A stretch of 64,000 nt of DNA from Castor canadensis (lineage: Eukaryota > Chordata > Mammalia > Rodentia > Castoridae). The notes beneath the pieces are model-generated. The model saw nothing but the letters and a program-made list of their open reading frames with translations, had not been told where the DNA came from and did not search any database. The stretch covers positions 148,578,473-148,642,472 of the forward strand of contig NC_133389.1 in the NCBI RefSeq assembly GCF_047511655.1, read 5' to 3'. A program made the translations under genes and the position numbers. Every line of letters begins with the position of its first letter. Within the stretch, counting starts at the first letter, position 1. This document shows positions 45,557-57,684 of this stretch, in pieces.

Positions 45557-46260
45557 TTTTTTATTATTTTATTATTCATATGTGCATACAAGGATTGGGT
45601 CATTTCTCCCCCTGCCCCCACCCCCTCCCTTACCACCCACTCCGCCCCCCTCCCTCTCCCCCCCACCCCCTCAATATCCAGCAGAAACTATTTTGCCCTT
45701 ATCTCTAATTTTGTTGTAGAGAGAGTATAAGCAATAATAGGAAGGAACAAGGGTTTTTGCTGGTTGAGATAAGGATAGCTATACAGGGAGTTGACTCACA
45801 TTAATTTCCTGTGTGTGTGTGTTACCTACTGGGTTAATTCTTTTTGATCTAACCTTTTCTCTAGTTCCTGGTCCCCTTTTCCTATTGACCTCAGTTCCTT
45901 TTAAGGTATCTGCTTTAGTTTCTCTGTGTTAAGGGTAACAAATGCTAGCCAATTTTTTAGGTGTCTTACCTATCCTCACCCCTCCCTTGTGTGCTCTCGC
46001 TTTTATCATGTGCTCAAAGTCCCATCCCATTGTTGTGTTTGCCCTTGATCGAATGTCCACATATGAGGGAGAACATATGATTTTTGGTCTTTTGGGCCAG
46101 GCTAACCTCAGTCAGAATGATGTTTTCCAATTCCATCCATTTACCAGCAAATGATAACATTTTGTTCTTCTTCATGGCTGCATAAAATTCCATTGTGTAT
46201 AGATACTACATTTTCTTAATCCATTCATCAGTGGTGGGCCATCTTGGCTGTTTCCATAAC
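45557..46260 (-). mobile_element. 704-bp 5'-truncated L1 (family A) with 8-bp TSD
   Basis: A T-rich tail, a C-rich 3' UTR tract (45,608-45,670), the remaining 3' UTR and the very end of ORF2 (complement of 'tttgttcttcttcatggctg') are present, all in the minus orientation. tgtacatt occurs at both borders (45,549-45,556 and 46,261-46,268). It keeps the 52-base 3' UTR segment that is missing from the 12.8-kb copy. Confidence 0.92.
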
Positions 46261-46268
46261 TGTACATT

Positions 46269-46597
46269 GATTTATAGTCTGACATGAGCTCCTTATTTCA
46301 CTGTAGACAGAACACAAACACCTCACAGCCTAGACCTTTGAGTAGCCCTAGCTGACACAGCACCACCTAAATAGCTTGTTGAAATGTTGCTTTAGGGCAA
46401 AGATTCATTAGAAATCTTCATTTTTTTAAAAAAAAAAGCTCTGAAAACCACCTTTCTATATATTTAAAATTGAATGTAATTGTTCTCAATAAATAGCAAA
46501 ATGTCCTTAGGACATTCTCATGGGGCAAAAGATCTTTTTTAATTTTCCAAAAATGTGAAATTAAACTATTTTGTAGATTTCCATTAAAGAAGAGATC
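46269..46597. other. Unassigned spacer between two L1s
   Basis: AT-rich with an A run at about 46,428-46,438. No gene. Confidence 0.45.
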
Positions 46598-48132
46598 GGC
46601 AGGGGGAGGGCAAGATGGTGGATTGTTGACATCCCTATAGACCAGCGGTGACTAACTACCCTGAAAAAGGAAGATTAGAGGACCCCAAAAGGCACCCATG
46701 GGGTCCTTTAACCAGTGAGAAGCAAAGCCCTCTCTGAATCTGCAAATAGAGAAGTGCACAGGAAGAATGGGAAGAACAGCTCACAGCTCAACATTCCTGA
46801 TCCCCTACCCCTGAAGTTGCTGCGTGGCTTGCTTGGTGGCAAGTCCTGCTTCCTGGCACACACAGGAACTCAGGGCTCCATGCTTCCCCCTACTACATGA
46901 CCTGCTATCTTCTCCCTGAGACACCAGGGAAACCAGCATACCCCTGTGAAAACAGGACCCATGGCTCCCACTGCTCCACGGGTTACAGAAGGTACAAGCC
47001 ATAAGGCTCAGTTACCCAGAAGCAGTGCCACTGAACTCCCAGAAGCCCATGCAGAAAATCAGGCCCCAGAACTTCCCCTGCTCGCAGGCTTGGTTCTCCT
47101 GAGCTGGCAGCAGTGCCACTGAACTGTGCTCCCTAAAGTCTGTGGAGGAAATCAGGCCCAGGGCTCCTGCTACCTGAAGGCTTGGTTCCTCCATGCTTGC
47201 AGTGCTACTGCACAACCATCCTGGAGCTCACACCTGGAAAGCGGCCCCAGACGCCTGCTGCCTGAAGGCCTGGTTCTCCTGCACCTGCAGCAGTTGCTGT
47301 GACTCTGGGTAGCCCAGAGCCAGCAAGCAAGCTTCAGGGCTCTCGCTATCTGCAGACTTGGGGTTCCTGTACCTGAAGTAGCTGCCATGGCTCCTGGAAG
47401 CCCATGCCCCAATGCAAGTAGACCCCCGGGCGCCTTGAAGACAACAGAAAATTCAAGCCTTCTGGCTTTGCTGCCCCACAGGTACCCTCAACGTGCTACT
47501 CAGTCCCAGGAGCCTGCCACCACACACCTAAGTAAACCCCAGGCTCCAGGCTTTGCTATTCTGCTGGTGCCAAGGAGGCTTTCCTCCCCACAGAGCACAG
47601 AGGCTCAGCCTCCCTGCTGTCTCTGACATCACAGGAGCCCTCACTCCTCTGTCAAAGAGCTAGAACGCCAGATTTCCCACTGAAGGGAGGAAAGTTATAA
47701 CCTACTTCTCTCCAGGCAGCACCAGAAGCCCTGTTACCCCGAGGTACGCAGAAGCCCAGCATTTCACACTGCACCTCCCTGCAGGAGAGACATGTCTCTC
47801 CTGTTCAAGAGCTGGAATCCCAGCTCCTCCATTGAGTGGCATCCACTGCTCTGCTGGTGCTAGGAGGCCTGCCCCCCAGAGTGCACAGAGACCCAGCACT
47901 CCCCACTGTGACTGCAGGAGAGCCCCTGTGCCCCCATCAAAGAGTGGGAACTCCAGCCCCCTTGCTGAGGGGAGAAAAGAGGTAATTGGCACCACAACAA
48001 GAACCTGCAAGGGGTAACGTATCCAGCATACCCCTCTCTGAGGAGCACTGCTAGAGCTCCAAGAGAAAAAAAACTCAAAACCCTAACTACAGGGGCATAA
48101 GGGATTAAAACCCTAGCCAAAAAAAACTCCAG
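46598..48132 (+). promoter_or_regulatory. L1 5' UTR with tandem monomers
   Basis: This is the GC-rich promoter region of the L1. The phrase 'ggcttggttctcct' or a variant recurs at 47,087, 47,179, 47,277 and 47,355, giving four degenerate monomers of about 80-100 bp. A second set is anchored by 'ctgctggtgc' at 47,561 and 47,851 and 'aggcagcacc' at about 47,714, giving three monomers of about 145 bp that each contain 'agag(c/t)ggaa'-like and 'cccag' motifs. Tandem monomer promoters are known from mouse L1, but these sequences are different. Overlapping frames on both strands here are not genes. Confidence 0.7.
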
Positions 48133-49188
48133 ATGAGTAAATCTCAACACAGAATGAAACAGCAAGAGAACCACTCTCCTTCAAAAGCAAATTCCACCAC
48201 TAAGGAACCAAACACCTGCATAGAGGAAGAACTATCAAATAATGAATTCCAAAAAACAATAGTAAAAATGATTAACAACCTCAAAGATGAAACATAAAAG
48301 TTAGTATTTGACCTCAAAGAGGATGTGAATAAACAAATGAGCTAAAAGAGAACACAAACAAATAGATGAATGAAATTAACACTATCTAGGATATGAAAGA
48401 GGAAATCAAAAAAGGTATGGAAACCCTGAAAAATAATCTGAAATAAACAACTCAATATCCCATATAAATATTGCAATCAAAAGTTTGGTGAACAGAGTAG
48501 AGCAAATTTAAAATAGAGTATCAGGAACTGAAGACAAAGTAGAGGAATTAGACCAAATAGTAAAAGACCAGGAAAGAATGCTAAGAAAATATGAATGGAA
48601 CATGCAAGATAACTGGGACACCATGAAAAGACCAAGCCTATGATTCATGGGTGTAGAAGAAGCAGAGGAGATACAAACTAAAGGCACTGACAACTTATTC
48701 AATAGAATAATAGCAGAAAACTCCCTAACTCTGAGAAAGAGAGAGTCACCCAGGTGCAGGAAGCTTACAGAATATCAAAATATCAGGACAAAAAATGAAA
48801 CATCCCCAGACATATTATAATCAAAACACTCAGCACACAGAACAGAGAAATTATTGTGAAAGCTGCAAAAGAGAAAAGACAAGTCACATATAAAGGCAAA
48901 CCCATTAGAACAACCACACATTTCTCAACTCAAACTCTAAACACAAGAAGGTCATGGAAAGACATAATTCAGGCCCTGAAAGAAAGCAAATGTCAACCTT
49001 GACTAGTCTACCCAGCAAAGCTATCCTTCCTAATTGAAGGAGAAATTAAAACCTTCCACAACAGGGAAAAACTAAAGGATTTTGTGACCACTAAGACAGC
49101 ACCACAGAAGATACTTAAAGGACTTTTACATATAGAAGAAGAAACTAGAGTGAGACAGGAAGACTCAAAAAAGAATAAACCCTTTTGA
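48133..49188 (+). pseudogene. L1 ORF1 pseudogene (nucleic-acid-binding chaperone)
   Basis: An ATG at 48,133 opens MSKSQHRMKQQENHSPSK. The first in-frame stop comes after about 50 codons, and more stops and frame changes follow. The middle (48,300-48,620) encodes a Lys/Glu-rich segment that would be the coiled coil. The 3' part (48,830-49,140) encodes the conserved ORF1 C-terminal stretch (AAKEKRQVTYKGKPIR, then YPAKLSFLIEGEIKTF and APQKILKGLL), as in older mammalian L1. The likely original stop is at 49,186-49,188. Non-functional. Confidence 0.8.
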
Positions 49189-49242
49189 GCAAATAGACAA
49201 ATAAGCAAGGAATAGGTAAAACTAAACAACAGGGAAACAAGA

Positions 49243-51075
49243 ATGACTGGAAACAACCAGCGCCTCTCAATATTAACACTGAATGTAATGGCCTCAATGT
49301 CCCAATCAAAAGACAGAATAGCAAACTGGGTTAAAAACCAAGACCCAACCATATGTTGCTTACAAGAGACTCATCTCACTGAAAAAAGTAAACTCTGACT
49401 TAGAGACAAAGGCTGGAAAAAAGTTTTCCAAGCAAATGGACCCCATAGGTGAGTATAGGCAGGAGTAGCTATACTCACATCTGACAAAGTAGACTTCAGA
49501 CTAAAATAAATCAGAAGAGACAATGAAGATCACTTCATATTAATGAAAGGAAAAATTTATCAAGAGGAAATATCAGTCCTTAACATATATGCACCAAACA
49601 CAGGGGCACCCATTTACATTAAAAAAAACCAAAACTCTAATGTCCCTAAGAGCACTGATAGACACTAACACAGTGATAGTGGGAGACCTGGTTATATCCC
49701 ACTGTCACAATAGATAGGTCATCCAGACAAAAGAGCAGCAAAGAAAAAAAAGATCAACTTCAGAGTTACTCCAAACATTAGACCAAATAGACATGGTTGG
49801 TGTCTACAGAGTATTTCACTCAAGAGCCAGGCTGTTCCATGAGGCTGCAACTCATGGAACTATCTCCAAAATAGATCATATTTTAGGACACAAAGCAAGT
49901 CTCAACAAATTCAGGAAAACTGAAATAACCCCATGCATTGTATTAGATCACAACAGATTAAAACTAGATTTCAACAACCAAAGAAACCCCAGAAAATATT
50001 CAAACACATGGAGACTGAAAAACACACTGCTGAAAAACCAATGGGTGACTGAAATAATAAGTGAAGAAATAAAAAAGTTCCTAGAACCCAATGAAAATGA
50101 AAATACAACCTACCAGAATCTGTTGGACACAGAAATGGCTATGCTAAGGGAAAAGTATATAGCTATAAGTGCCTACATTTAAAAAACAGAGACCTCTTAG
50201 ATAAACAATCCAATGATGCACCTTAAGCTCCTAGAAAAACAAGAACAAACCAAACTCCAAACCAGAACATGGAGAGAAATAATAAAGATCAGGGCTGAGA
50301 TCACTGGGATCAAAATCAAACAAACTATATAAAAAAATTGATGAAACAAAAAGTTGGTTCTTTGAAAACATAAACAAGATTGACAAACCCTTAGCCAACA
50401 TGACAAAATGGAGGAGGGAGAAGACCCAAATTAATAAAAACAGAGGTGGAAAAGGGGACATAAATACCAAACACCAACAAAATCTAGAGAATCATTAGAA
50501 GGTACTTTCAAAACTTACATTCAAGTAAACTAGAAAATCTAGATGAAATGGATAAATTCCCAGATGCATATAACCAACCAAAACTGAACCAAGAAGATAT
50601 TAACCACCTAAAAAGTCCTATTACATGCAATGAAATTGAAGCAGTAATAAAGAGTCTTTGTACAAAGAAGAGTCCAGCACCTGATGGATTCATGGCTGAA
50701 TTTTACCAAACCTTTAAAGAAGAACTAACACCAGTACTCCTCAGACTTTTCCAGGAAATAGACAGGAAGGAGCACTATCAAACTCATTCAATGAAGCCTG
50801 CATTACACTTATTCTGAAACCCAATTAAGAAGTAACCAGAAAAAAGAATTATGGACAAATATCTTTACTGAATATAGATGCAAAGATTCTCAACAAAATA
50901 CCAGCAAACAGAATTTGACAACATGTCAAAAATATCATACACCATGACCAAGTTGGTTTCATTCCAGGGATGCAAGGATGGTTCAACATATGTAAATCCA
51001 TAAATGTAACACAGCATATAAACAGAAGCAAGGAAAAAAATCACATGATTCTCTCAGTAGAGGGAGAGTATTCTA
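49243..51075 (+). pseudogene. L1 ORF2 5' part: endonuclease and start of reverse transcriptase, truncated
   Basis: An ATG at 49,243 starts the apurinic-like endonuclease (LSILTLNVMASMSQSKDRIA, then CCLQETHL). Stops occur from about 49,397. A clean piece at 49,793-50,182 carries the endonuclease end (SKIDHILGHK and VLDHN, with Leu in place of the usual Ser before DH) and the linker. The reverse transcriptase N-terminal part follows (KSPAPDGFMAEFYQTFKEEL at about 50,670-50,730; [14 protein letters not shown] at about 50,947). The frame ends at the internal junction near 51,060, before the catalytic FADD. Non-functional. Confidence 0.85.
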
Positions 51076-51459
51076 AGGAATTGAACAGACCAAAGTAAAG
51101 CACACCCACAGTGGGCATGCACTCACACACCCCTTCGAACATCAACTTAAATATTAATAATGAAATTCAGGACTGTAAAATAGGCACAGTGTGTGTGGGG
51201 GTGGGGTGGGGTGGTACTAGTGGAAGGGGGGAGGGAAGGAGATTAAGGTGATGGTATGTGGTAGATGGACTTCATACACCTATATGAAACAAAACTAAAA
51301 AACCTCTTGCAATTGCTTTAAGTGGGGTTGGGAGGGAGCTGAGGGGGAGAGACGATGGGGGCAGTGTAAATAATTTGCAATATAAGTATAATTGGAATTA
51401 TCATTATGAATCCACCCCATAAAATGAACACATCCTAATAAAAAATTTATATAAAAAAA

Positions 51460-52468
51460 CATGAAAAAGGAAAAGAGAGCTAGTGAATCTCTCTAAAGTG
51501 AGGTTCCTGTCCCTAGGGGTTAAGTTGCATTTTCTAGGTTTGTGATATTACACATACTGAATGCAAACAGCCAAACTATGTGAATGCATACATTACTTTA
51601 GCTTTTCTAAATTTTAGGGAGAATTTTTGCACACTTTCACACCTTCATTAATTCAAAAATAAGGTCTATATTTACTATTTAACTTAGGGAAAGAAGTATA
51701 AGAGTCTAAATGAGATTCTCGTGAAAACTGTATTTGAACAGGATGAGGAGCTCTCTATAACTTTGAGATAATATACAAGGGTTAGTTTTTACTATTAAGA
51801 AACAAAAATCTTAGTTTGCCTTCTCTGATAGTTGAATTGCTTTGCCTCCTAAAGGTGGATAAGTATTTGGTCAACGTTAGTTGACATAGATTATGAAGGT
51901 TCTTCAGTTTGGGAACAGTGTTCTGATGGACCTGTGGTCTGAGAGTCCCAGGTAAAGGTCTTACAGAGTTGAAGAGCAGATAAGACTATCTAAATTGTTA
52001 GTGCTTGTTGGCCATCTACAGACTAGGAAAGAAGGTAATGTCTTTCCGACATAAAAGCAAGTAATGTTTCATTGTCATTAGGGATTAGAGTTACAGGTGG
52101 GAAGAAAGGATATTGAATAGACTGGGCTGACCCAGGTTTTTTTGAGGCAATATGGAAAGTTGGAATGATTATTTTAAAGTCACGAGCCATTTCTTCTATA
52201 GAGAATGAGACTGATGATTTTGGTTGATATGACTAGTGCTTATCAGTGTCTCACCCTTCGCTCCTCCTTGGCATGTGGAAGATTGCTATCTAGGCTTCTT
52301 ACCGTTGGGAGTGATATGTGATGAATGATTGAGGGATGGCCAATGGTCTGTGGATATAAGTGATGTCAGCTTCAGGCTGAAGCATGCAAGAGTTAAGTGT
52401 GATGTCTTGATGTGCCCTTTTCTTCAGCTTCAAACACTTGAAGGACCTCCTTTGGAGAAGACAGAATT
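51460..52468. other. Unassigned non-coding stretch
   Basis: No recognised gene or repeat. Confidence 0.4.
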
Positions 52469-52515
52469 CCTAGCAAGTGTGAAGCCCTGAGTTCAAACCC
52501 CAGTACTACAGAGAA
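52469..52515 (+). mobile_element. ID-like SINE, 3' half
   Basis: 'cctagcaagtgtgaagccct' and 'gagttcaaaccccagtacta' are the ID anticodon-arm region and B box in the sense direction. The A box half is missing. A purine/CA-rich stretch follows. Confidence 0.65.
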
Positions 52516-52912
52516 AGATACACACACAGAGAGACAGAGAAAGGAAGCAGAACAATAAAACAAAAGGAGCTTGGATTCTCCAGACCACCAAAGGGAAGAC
52601 ATTTGCCCTTGAGTGCTGTCTGAGCTTAGGACAGAACCTGCATAAAATGACAAGTAAATTTTGGTAGCACTAAGCTGCTGAGTGGGACTATTTGTTACCG
52701 TTACACAGCTTGGATGAACTTACTAGTAAAATAATTTAGTAGTACTGATTTGACTAGCTTGATTTTTAGGTATTTGAAATAATTCATATTATGAAAATTT
52801 TGGTTAGGTTAGTAGAAATGATTTCTTTGTCTCTGTTCATTAATTTGTTCAACTACTTAGCAAAATGGGGATGTGGAGTGACGTCAATCCCTGTGCTGTG
52901 CTGAAGGGAGCC
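52516..52912. other. Unassigned stretch
   Basis: Begins with a short (CA)n/(GA)n-rich tail of the preceding SINE. No gene. Confidence 0.4.
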
Positions 52913-53170
52913 TGGTAACATGGCTTATAGCATGTGCTCTGGAATCACTTCCTGAGTTTGAATCCTGGTTCCACCAGGTATAAGCTGTGTGATTATTGTC
53001 ATGCTTTAACCTTCCTGTGCATTGGTTTCTCTATTTTTTCACTTGCAAAAGAGCCATTACAATAACACCTGTGCCTCAGAGTTTTGTGAAGATAAAAGGG
53101 AATAATATATGCAGAACATTTGGCATTGTGCCTCATCAAGTAAATGTTCAGAAAAGTTAGCTGTTATTAT
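52913..53170 (+). repeat. MIR SINE, nearly full length
   Basis: 'atgtgctctggaatcacttc', 'gagtttgaatcctggttcca', 'cttcctgtgcattggtttct', 'gcctcagagttttgtgaaga' and 'gtaaatgttcagaaaagtta' reproduce the whole MIR consensus in the sense direction, tRNA-like head included. Confidence 0.85.
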
Positions 53171-53867
53171 CTGATAATAACAGCTTCCAGTCACTCTTAT
53201 TTCAAATGAGAACATCACAATCTAGTAGTAAAATCTGTTTGTATTAATAATTCCTGTATTTGATACTTATTACTGTCATAAGAAATTATTACAAACTCAG
53301 CACTTAACAGTTTTATTATCTCCCAGTATTATACATCAGACGTTTGGGTAGGCATGACTGGTTACTTTTTCCTCAGAGTCAAACCTCAAATCAAGGTGTT
53401 GACTTCTGGACACTGATGGGGAATCTCTGGAAAGAGTTTGTTTTCAAGCTCATTGAAGTTGTCAGTTTCTTGCAGTGGTAGGACTGAAATTCTTGTTTTC
53501 TTGCTAGCTGTCAGCTGGGGACCACCTTTTGCTCCTAGAAGCCTTACTGTGCTGAGACAGCCTACATCCCAGAGCTGAGAACAGTGTGTCAAGTGTTTCT
53601 TAGAATCTCTCTGACTTCTTTCACCTCATGGCTTCTCTGGCTGGAGAACATTTTCTAATTTTCAGGGCTCTATGATTAGATTGGGTCCTCCAAGATGATC
53701 CAATATAATTTCCCCTGTTAAAAGTTTTTAGACTTATATCTGCAAAGTCCCTTTTGCCATATAATGTAAGATCTTCACAGGTTCCAAGGACCAGTCTATG
53801 TGTATTTTTGGGAGATCCTAATTGAGCCTACACAGTTCCCCCAGGTCCATAATATACCTTTTCTTAT
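53171..53867. other. Unassigned stretch
   Basis: No gene recognised. Parts (53,280-53,840, e.g. 'gaaattattacaaactcagc' and 'ttttattatctcccagtat') resemble a diverged MLT1-type LTR, but not firmly enough to call. Confidence 0.35.
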
Positions 53868-54030
53868 TCTTAATAATTATGCTACTATATATTGAGAACT
53901 TTCTATGTGCTAGGTATTATATCACTTACCTCTATCTCTGTGTAGTTTCCCACAATACTGAAATCAAGTTATTATTTTAATTTTAAAGATTAGAAATGGA
54001 TACTTAGAAAGATGAGATGAAGATTTATAT
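53868..54030 (-). repeat. MIR SINE
   Basis: 'ttgagaactttctatgtgct', 'aggtattatatcacttacct' and 'attttaaagattagaaatgg' are the complement-strand MIR landmarks. Confidence 0.6.
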
Positions 54031-54307
54031 AAAGAGAAATGGAAGAGAAGGGCTTGCAAACAGACCTGTCTGACTTGTCTCCATTCCCCCAGAACTTTTA
54101 CTGTACTGTGTGTCCATAATGGCCACTGGGACTCTTCTCAGTATCTCTGTTTAGTCCACTGTACAAGACCAATGGTTCCCAAGCTGGCAATGGTTCATCC
54201 ATTAGAATTACGCCTTGCTCTCTAGAGTATGGTACTTTGGTCAACATGGGGAGTGGGGATGAGATGGTGCCAGAGGTCAGGGGATTGGACATTGTCCACA
54301 TTACAAA

Positions 54308-54537
54308 AATGTTAATAACAGCTGATATTTTCAGAAAACCAGTAATGTGTTAGGCACTTCTCAAGGAGCTCTGGCCCTCACTTAATTCTTAAAGATGATG
54401 AGGTATGTCCTACCATCGTCTCCATTTTAAAGGGCATGACATTGAAGTATAGAGAGCTTATGTCACTTACTTAAGGTCCCGCAGCTACAAAGTTATAACA
54501 CTGGGACTTTAACCCAACCTGTAGAGCTGCCTTATAT
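54308..54537 (-). repeat. MIR SINE
   Basis: 'gttaataacagctgatattt', 'aatgtgttaggcacttctca', 'ccattttaaagggcatgaca' and 'acttaaggtcccgcagctac' are clear complement-strand MIR segments spanning most of the element. Confidence 0.75.
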
Positions 54538-55165
54538 TTTCCATTAGCAAGAAATGGTAGTTTCTCTATTTTTACAGTTGTACCCCAGGTACTGGTCATT
54601 CCTTCTTCTTGTTTCTGTACTCCAGGAAAGTGGATAACAAGGAACTGTTGTTATGACTGGGACTGGGCTATTGGTGAGAGCAGCAAGTTTATAAATCAGA
54701 GGAGATGTGGTGGCCTTGACTTGGGGTTAGAGGATGGCACTTAGCCTAAGCCCCACAGATGGTGCAGTTTGGGCTGCTATTAGTGAACTGTGGAATGAAG
54801 GTGGGCGACCCCTCTCTGATTGGATCTTGACCCCCACATTCAGCAACCATTTCAGATGGTTATCCTTCTTAGCTCAGATCCCTCTATCTGTCTCAGGATG
54901 GTTTTGTGTCATCATAAGCAACTTTTCTTTTTCTTTCCAGATTGTTGTTCTGAGCAGTTTTTGTGCCCTACCTTTATTTCTTTCTGCTTCAAAAGTGGTG
55001 ACATGGTAAAGCACATTCCTAAGAGTTCTGTGTACACTTTTATTTATTTATTTTTGTTCTGACTTAGTCTCTTTCCAGAAATATCTTGAAAACATAGGCC
55101 TACATATGTGACTGCTTTAAAAGTGCTTCTGAAGAGGGTTGTTAAAAAAGTGAGAAAGAGGGGTA

Positions 55166-55200
<35 letters not shown>

Positions 55201-57179
55201 AGTTGTAACATGGTAAACTTCCAGCTGTACATTAACAGAACAAAAGAAGAAATTATATGTTTTGAGAAACACTCTGGAGAAAAAGGATGCATAGAAATTT
55301 TTGAAAGAATGCCATGTCTTCTATAGCTTTAAAAAATGCTATAGAATTTGACATTCCACAATTTAGCAGGATATACTCTAGGGAGACAATGACAAGTTTG
55401 GTCAAATGACAGAAATGAGCTTTCTTGTGCCACCGAGGAAATGTTTAATATGGTATTTGGAATGGATTGAGACTTTGTTGTGGTTATTTATAGGAACACA
55501 TGAATAAGTCAAAAGAAGTGTGAGGGACAGCTCATTGTCCCTTGAAAAGGTGTTTTAACTTAACTTTGAAAAAAAAAAGGCTCTTTATGTATTCTTAATT
55601 ACTGTGCCAGAAACATAAATATGTTATCATGGTCTTTACTTCCTTTTTTCTTTAAGTGTTACAGAAATCTTGCAAAGTATATTTTATAAGACTACATTTT
55701 ACTGCCTTTCATCTGAACTTCAGATGAAAGTTTCCCATTGCTAGATCTGATATTATTTAATTTAACATCATGCAGAAAAATTTGAACTTCAGATTGATAG
55801 AAGGTGGTCTTGAAAGGTATTATTTGCTTTCATTAATTTAAGAGGAGACTCTTTGTGATATAAAAATGTTGCTTCAGCCTCTGCCAATTAAAATCACACT
55901 AGAAAATCATCTCAAATATAATAGAACTGTAAACTCAACAGCTGAAGGCTGCCATTTGGGGAGCTTTGATGAGGCTGTAGAAAGGAGGAGTTGATTTCAC
56001 CTTTTGACAGCAGTAGAAATAGGGTTCAGAAGTTTTCAAACTGTAAAACATGTTCTGGTTCTCTTCTAAAAAGAAAAACTGTCAACTTATTCTATTTAAA
56101 ATTCTCCTTTGACTAATAATTATAAACTGTGGTGCCAATGCTACTTTTTCTTTTCTAACATTCAGGATGAATTATTAGATTAATAAGAGCTGCCCTAATA
56201 GTTGTACAAAACCTTAAGTACTAAAATGAAGCAAATCTGGGATCCTTTACAGACTTTTGAGTTTTATATGCATTTGTTTAATCTTGCTGTATCCTTCATG
56301 AAATAAAAGGCGTGAAGTGGCTGTTTAGAAAACAGTTGCAGGTTGAGAATATTGTTGCAATTTTCAGAATGCTTCATACCAGGTTTGAGCTTAGCAACCT
56401 TACCACAGGGACTTTAAAGAAATCCTAAGACTATCTAGTAAGCTATTTTGAGAGAAAATTCTCCCATTTCACTTTTGTATTTTTAGCTCCATAATTGAAT
56501 ACAGCACCAGATAGTTAACTCTTGATGACTTAATAATGTATTGAAGAGCAATGGTTGATAGAAATACCACCAAAAGAAAACTAAGTCGTTTATCCACCCA
56601 ACAAATAATTTTTGTATGAAACACTGGCTGAGTCCTAGAGATACAGTAATGAGCAAAACAGGGTCTTTGCTTTATGGAGTTTACAGGCAAGAAACCAAAT
56701 CTCCTCTCTTTATGGGAAACACTTGCCATTCAGTCTACTTGGGGGTAATTTTGGAAATAAAATCTCCAGCTATAAAATAGACTCTTTTGGTTGATATTCA
56801 AGCTGTAGCATATTTTTGAAATGACAAATACTGACTGATAATATTCTGCTATTTGTTTTACTTACTTTTACTGGAATTAAAAAAATTAACAAATGATTAT
56901 AAAACACTATGCATGTATTGCCTGGTACATTTGTCAGAGGATAGCTCCCTTTGGCTGTAGTCTTTTTAGACTAAGACTTGCCTGTTAAACAAACAAAGTC
57001 AAAAACCCATAGGTCTGGGTTTCCACTTATGCTCAGAGAGGAATGGTGAAATTCCTAAATTCTTCCTTCTGGCCTCTACTAGTGTCTTTTACTTGGTTAT
57101 ACAAGCTCTCCGTGGAAGGACTCCTGTCCTGATCAGTGTCAACAGCCACAAAGTGATTAGCATGACAAGCATGCAGATA
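54538..57179. other. Unassigned AT-rich stretch
   Basis: No gene supported. It includes a (TG)n microsatellite at 55,165-55,201. At 56,590-56,700 ('caacaaataatttttgtatg', 'gagatacagtaatgagcaaa') there is an old repeat of the 'caacaaatatttattgagc' kind, also seen at 7,000 and 20,500. Confidence 0.4.
55165..55201. repeat. (TG)n microsatellite
   Basis: About 17 TG units with one CG variant. The poly(Cys-Val) and poly(His-Thr) frames here are artefacts of this repeat. Confidence 0.95.
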
Positions 57180-57372
57180 AACTTACATAGCAATAAATTG
57201 CATTTGTATCTATTATTGCTCTGTCTTGTGCTGAGCATTTTACATGCATTGTTACATTTAATTCTTAGGTAGTTACTCACACTCACATTTACAGATGAGA
57301 TAACGGAGCATCAAGAAGTAACCTGAGGAAGATCACAAAGCTAAAAAAAGGTGGAGAAAGATTTGCACTCCA
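57180..57372 (-). repeat. MIR SINE
   Basis: 'gtgctgagcattttacatgc', 'gttacatttaattcttaggt' and 'catttacagatgagataacg' are complement-strand MIR landmarks. Confidence 0.65.
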
Positions 57373-57671
57373 GAAATGATGCTCATAATTGCTAAGATTA
57401 AGTGTGTATGGAAGAACACTCTTGTTTTTATAGATGCAGGGACATGGTTAGGGCACTCATAAGCAGAGAAGTTCTGTCATCCTTCTGGTTGAGAGACCAG
57501 GATTCGGGGAAGGCAGCCCCAACTCATTTTCCATTAAGTCATTTTTGGTTATTTTCTTTCTTTTCTCTTTTGCTACAGCCTCAACAGATATAGCAAAGGT
57601 CAAAATTCAATTTATTAAAGTTTGAAAATAGAAATTTTTAGATATAGGAAACTAAGACAGCAATAGCAGTT
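57373..57671. other. Unassigned stretch
   Basis: Nothing recognised. Confidence 0.4.
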
Positions 57672-57684
57672 AAAGAATAAAAGT

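Larger units (their letters stand above)
46598..51459 (+). mobile_element. Large L1 with 5' UTR, ORF1, 5' part of ORF2 and a distinct 3' end; internally deleted
   Basis: A sense-strand L1 starts with 'gggagggcaagatggtggat', the usual kind of L1 5' start. In order it holds a GC-rich 5' UTR of about 1.5 kb with two sets of tandem repeats, a decayed ORF1 and the endonuclease plus early reverse transcriptase part of ORF2. At about 51,060-51,075 it switches abruptly to an L1 3' UTR ending 'acacatcctaataaaaaatt'. Roughly 2.3 kb of ORF2 (catalytic RT and C-terminal domain) is absent. The 3' end is of another family (C) than the other L1s in this window. No clear target-site duplication was found. 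Stops and frameshifts make it inactive. Confidence 0.88.

Noticed and set aside
47087..47400. Tandem repeats considered as a CRISPR-like array
   Set aside because: Units are degenerate with no uniform spacers, and the context is a mammalian L1 promoter.
46715..48174. Many GC-rich frames on both strands
   Set aside because: They lie within the tandem monomers of the L1 5' UTR and repeat the same motifs in several frames. This region is regulatory DNA of a transposon, not genes.
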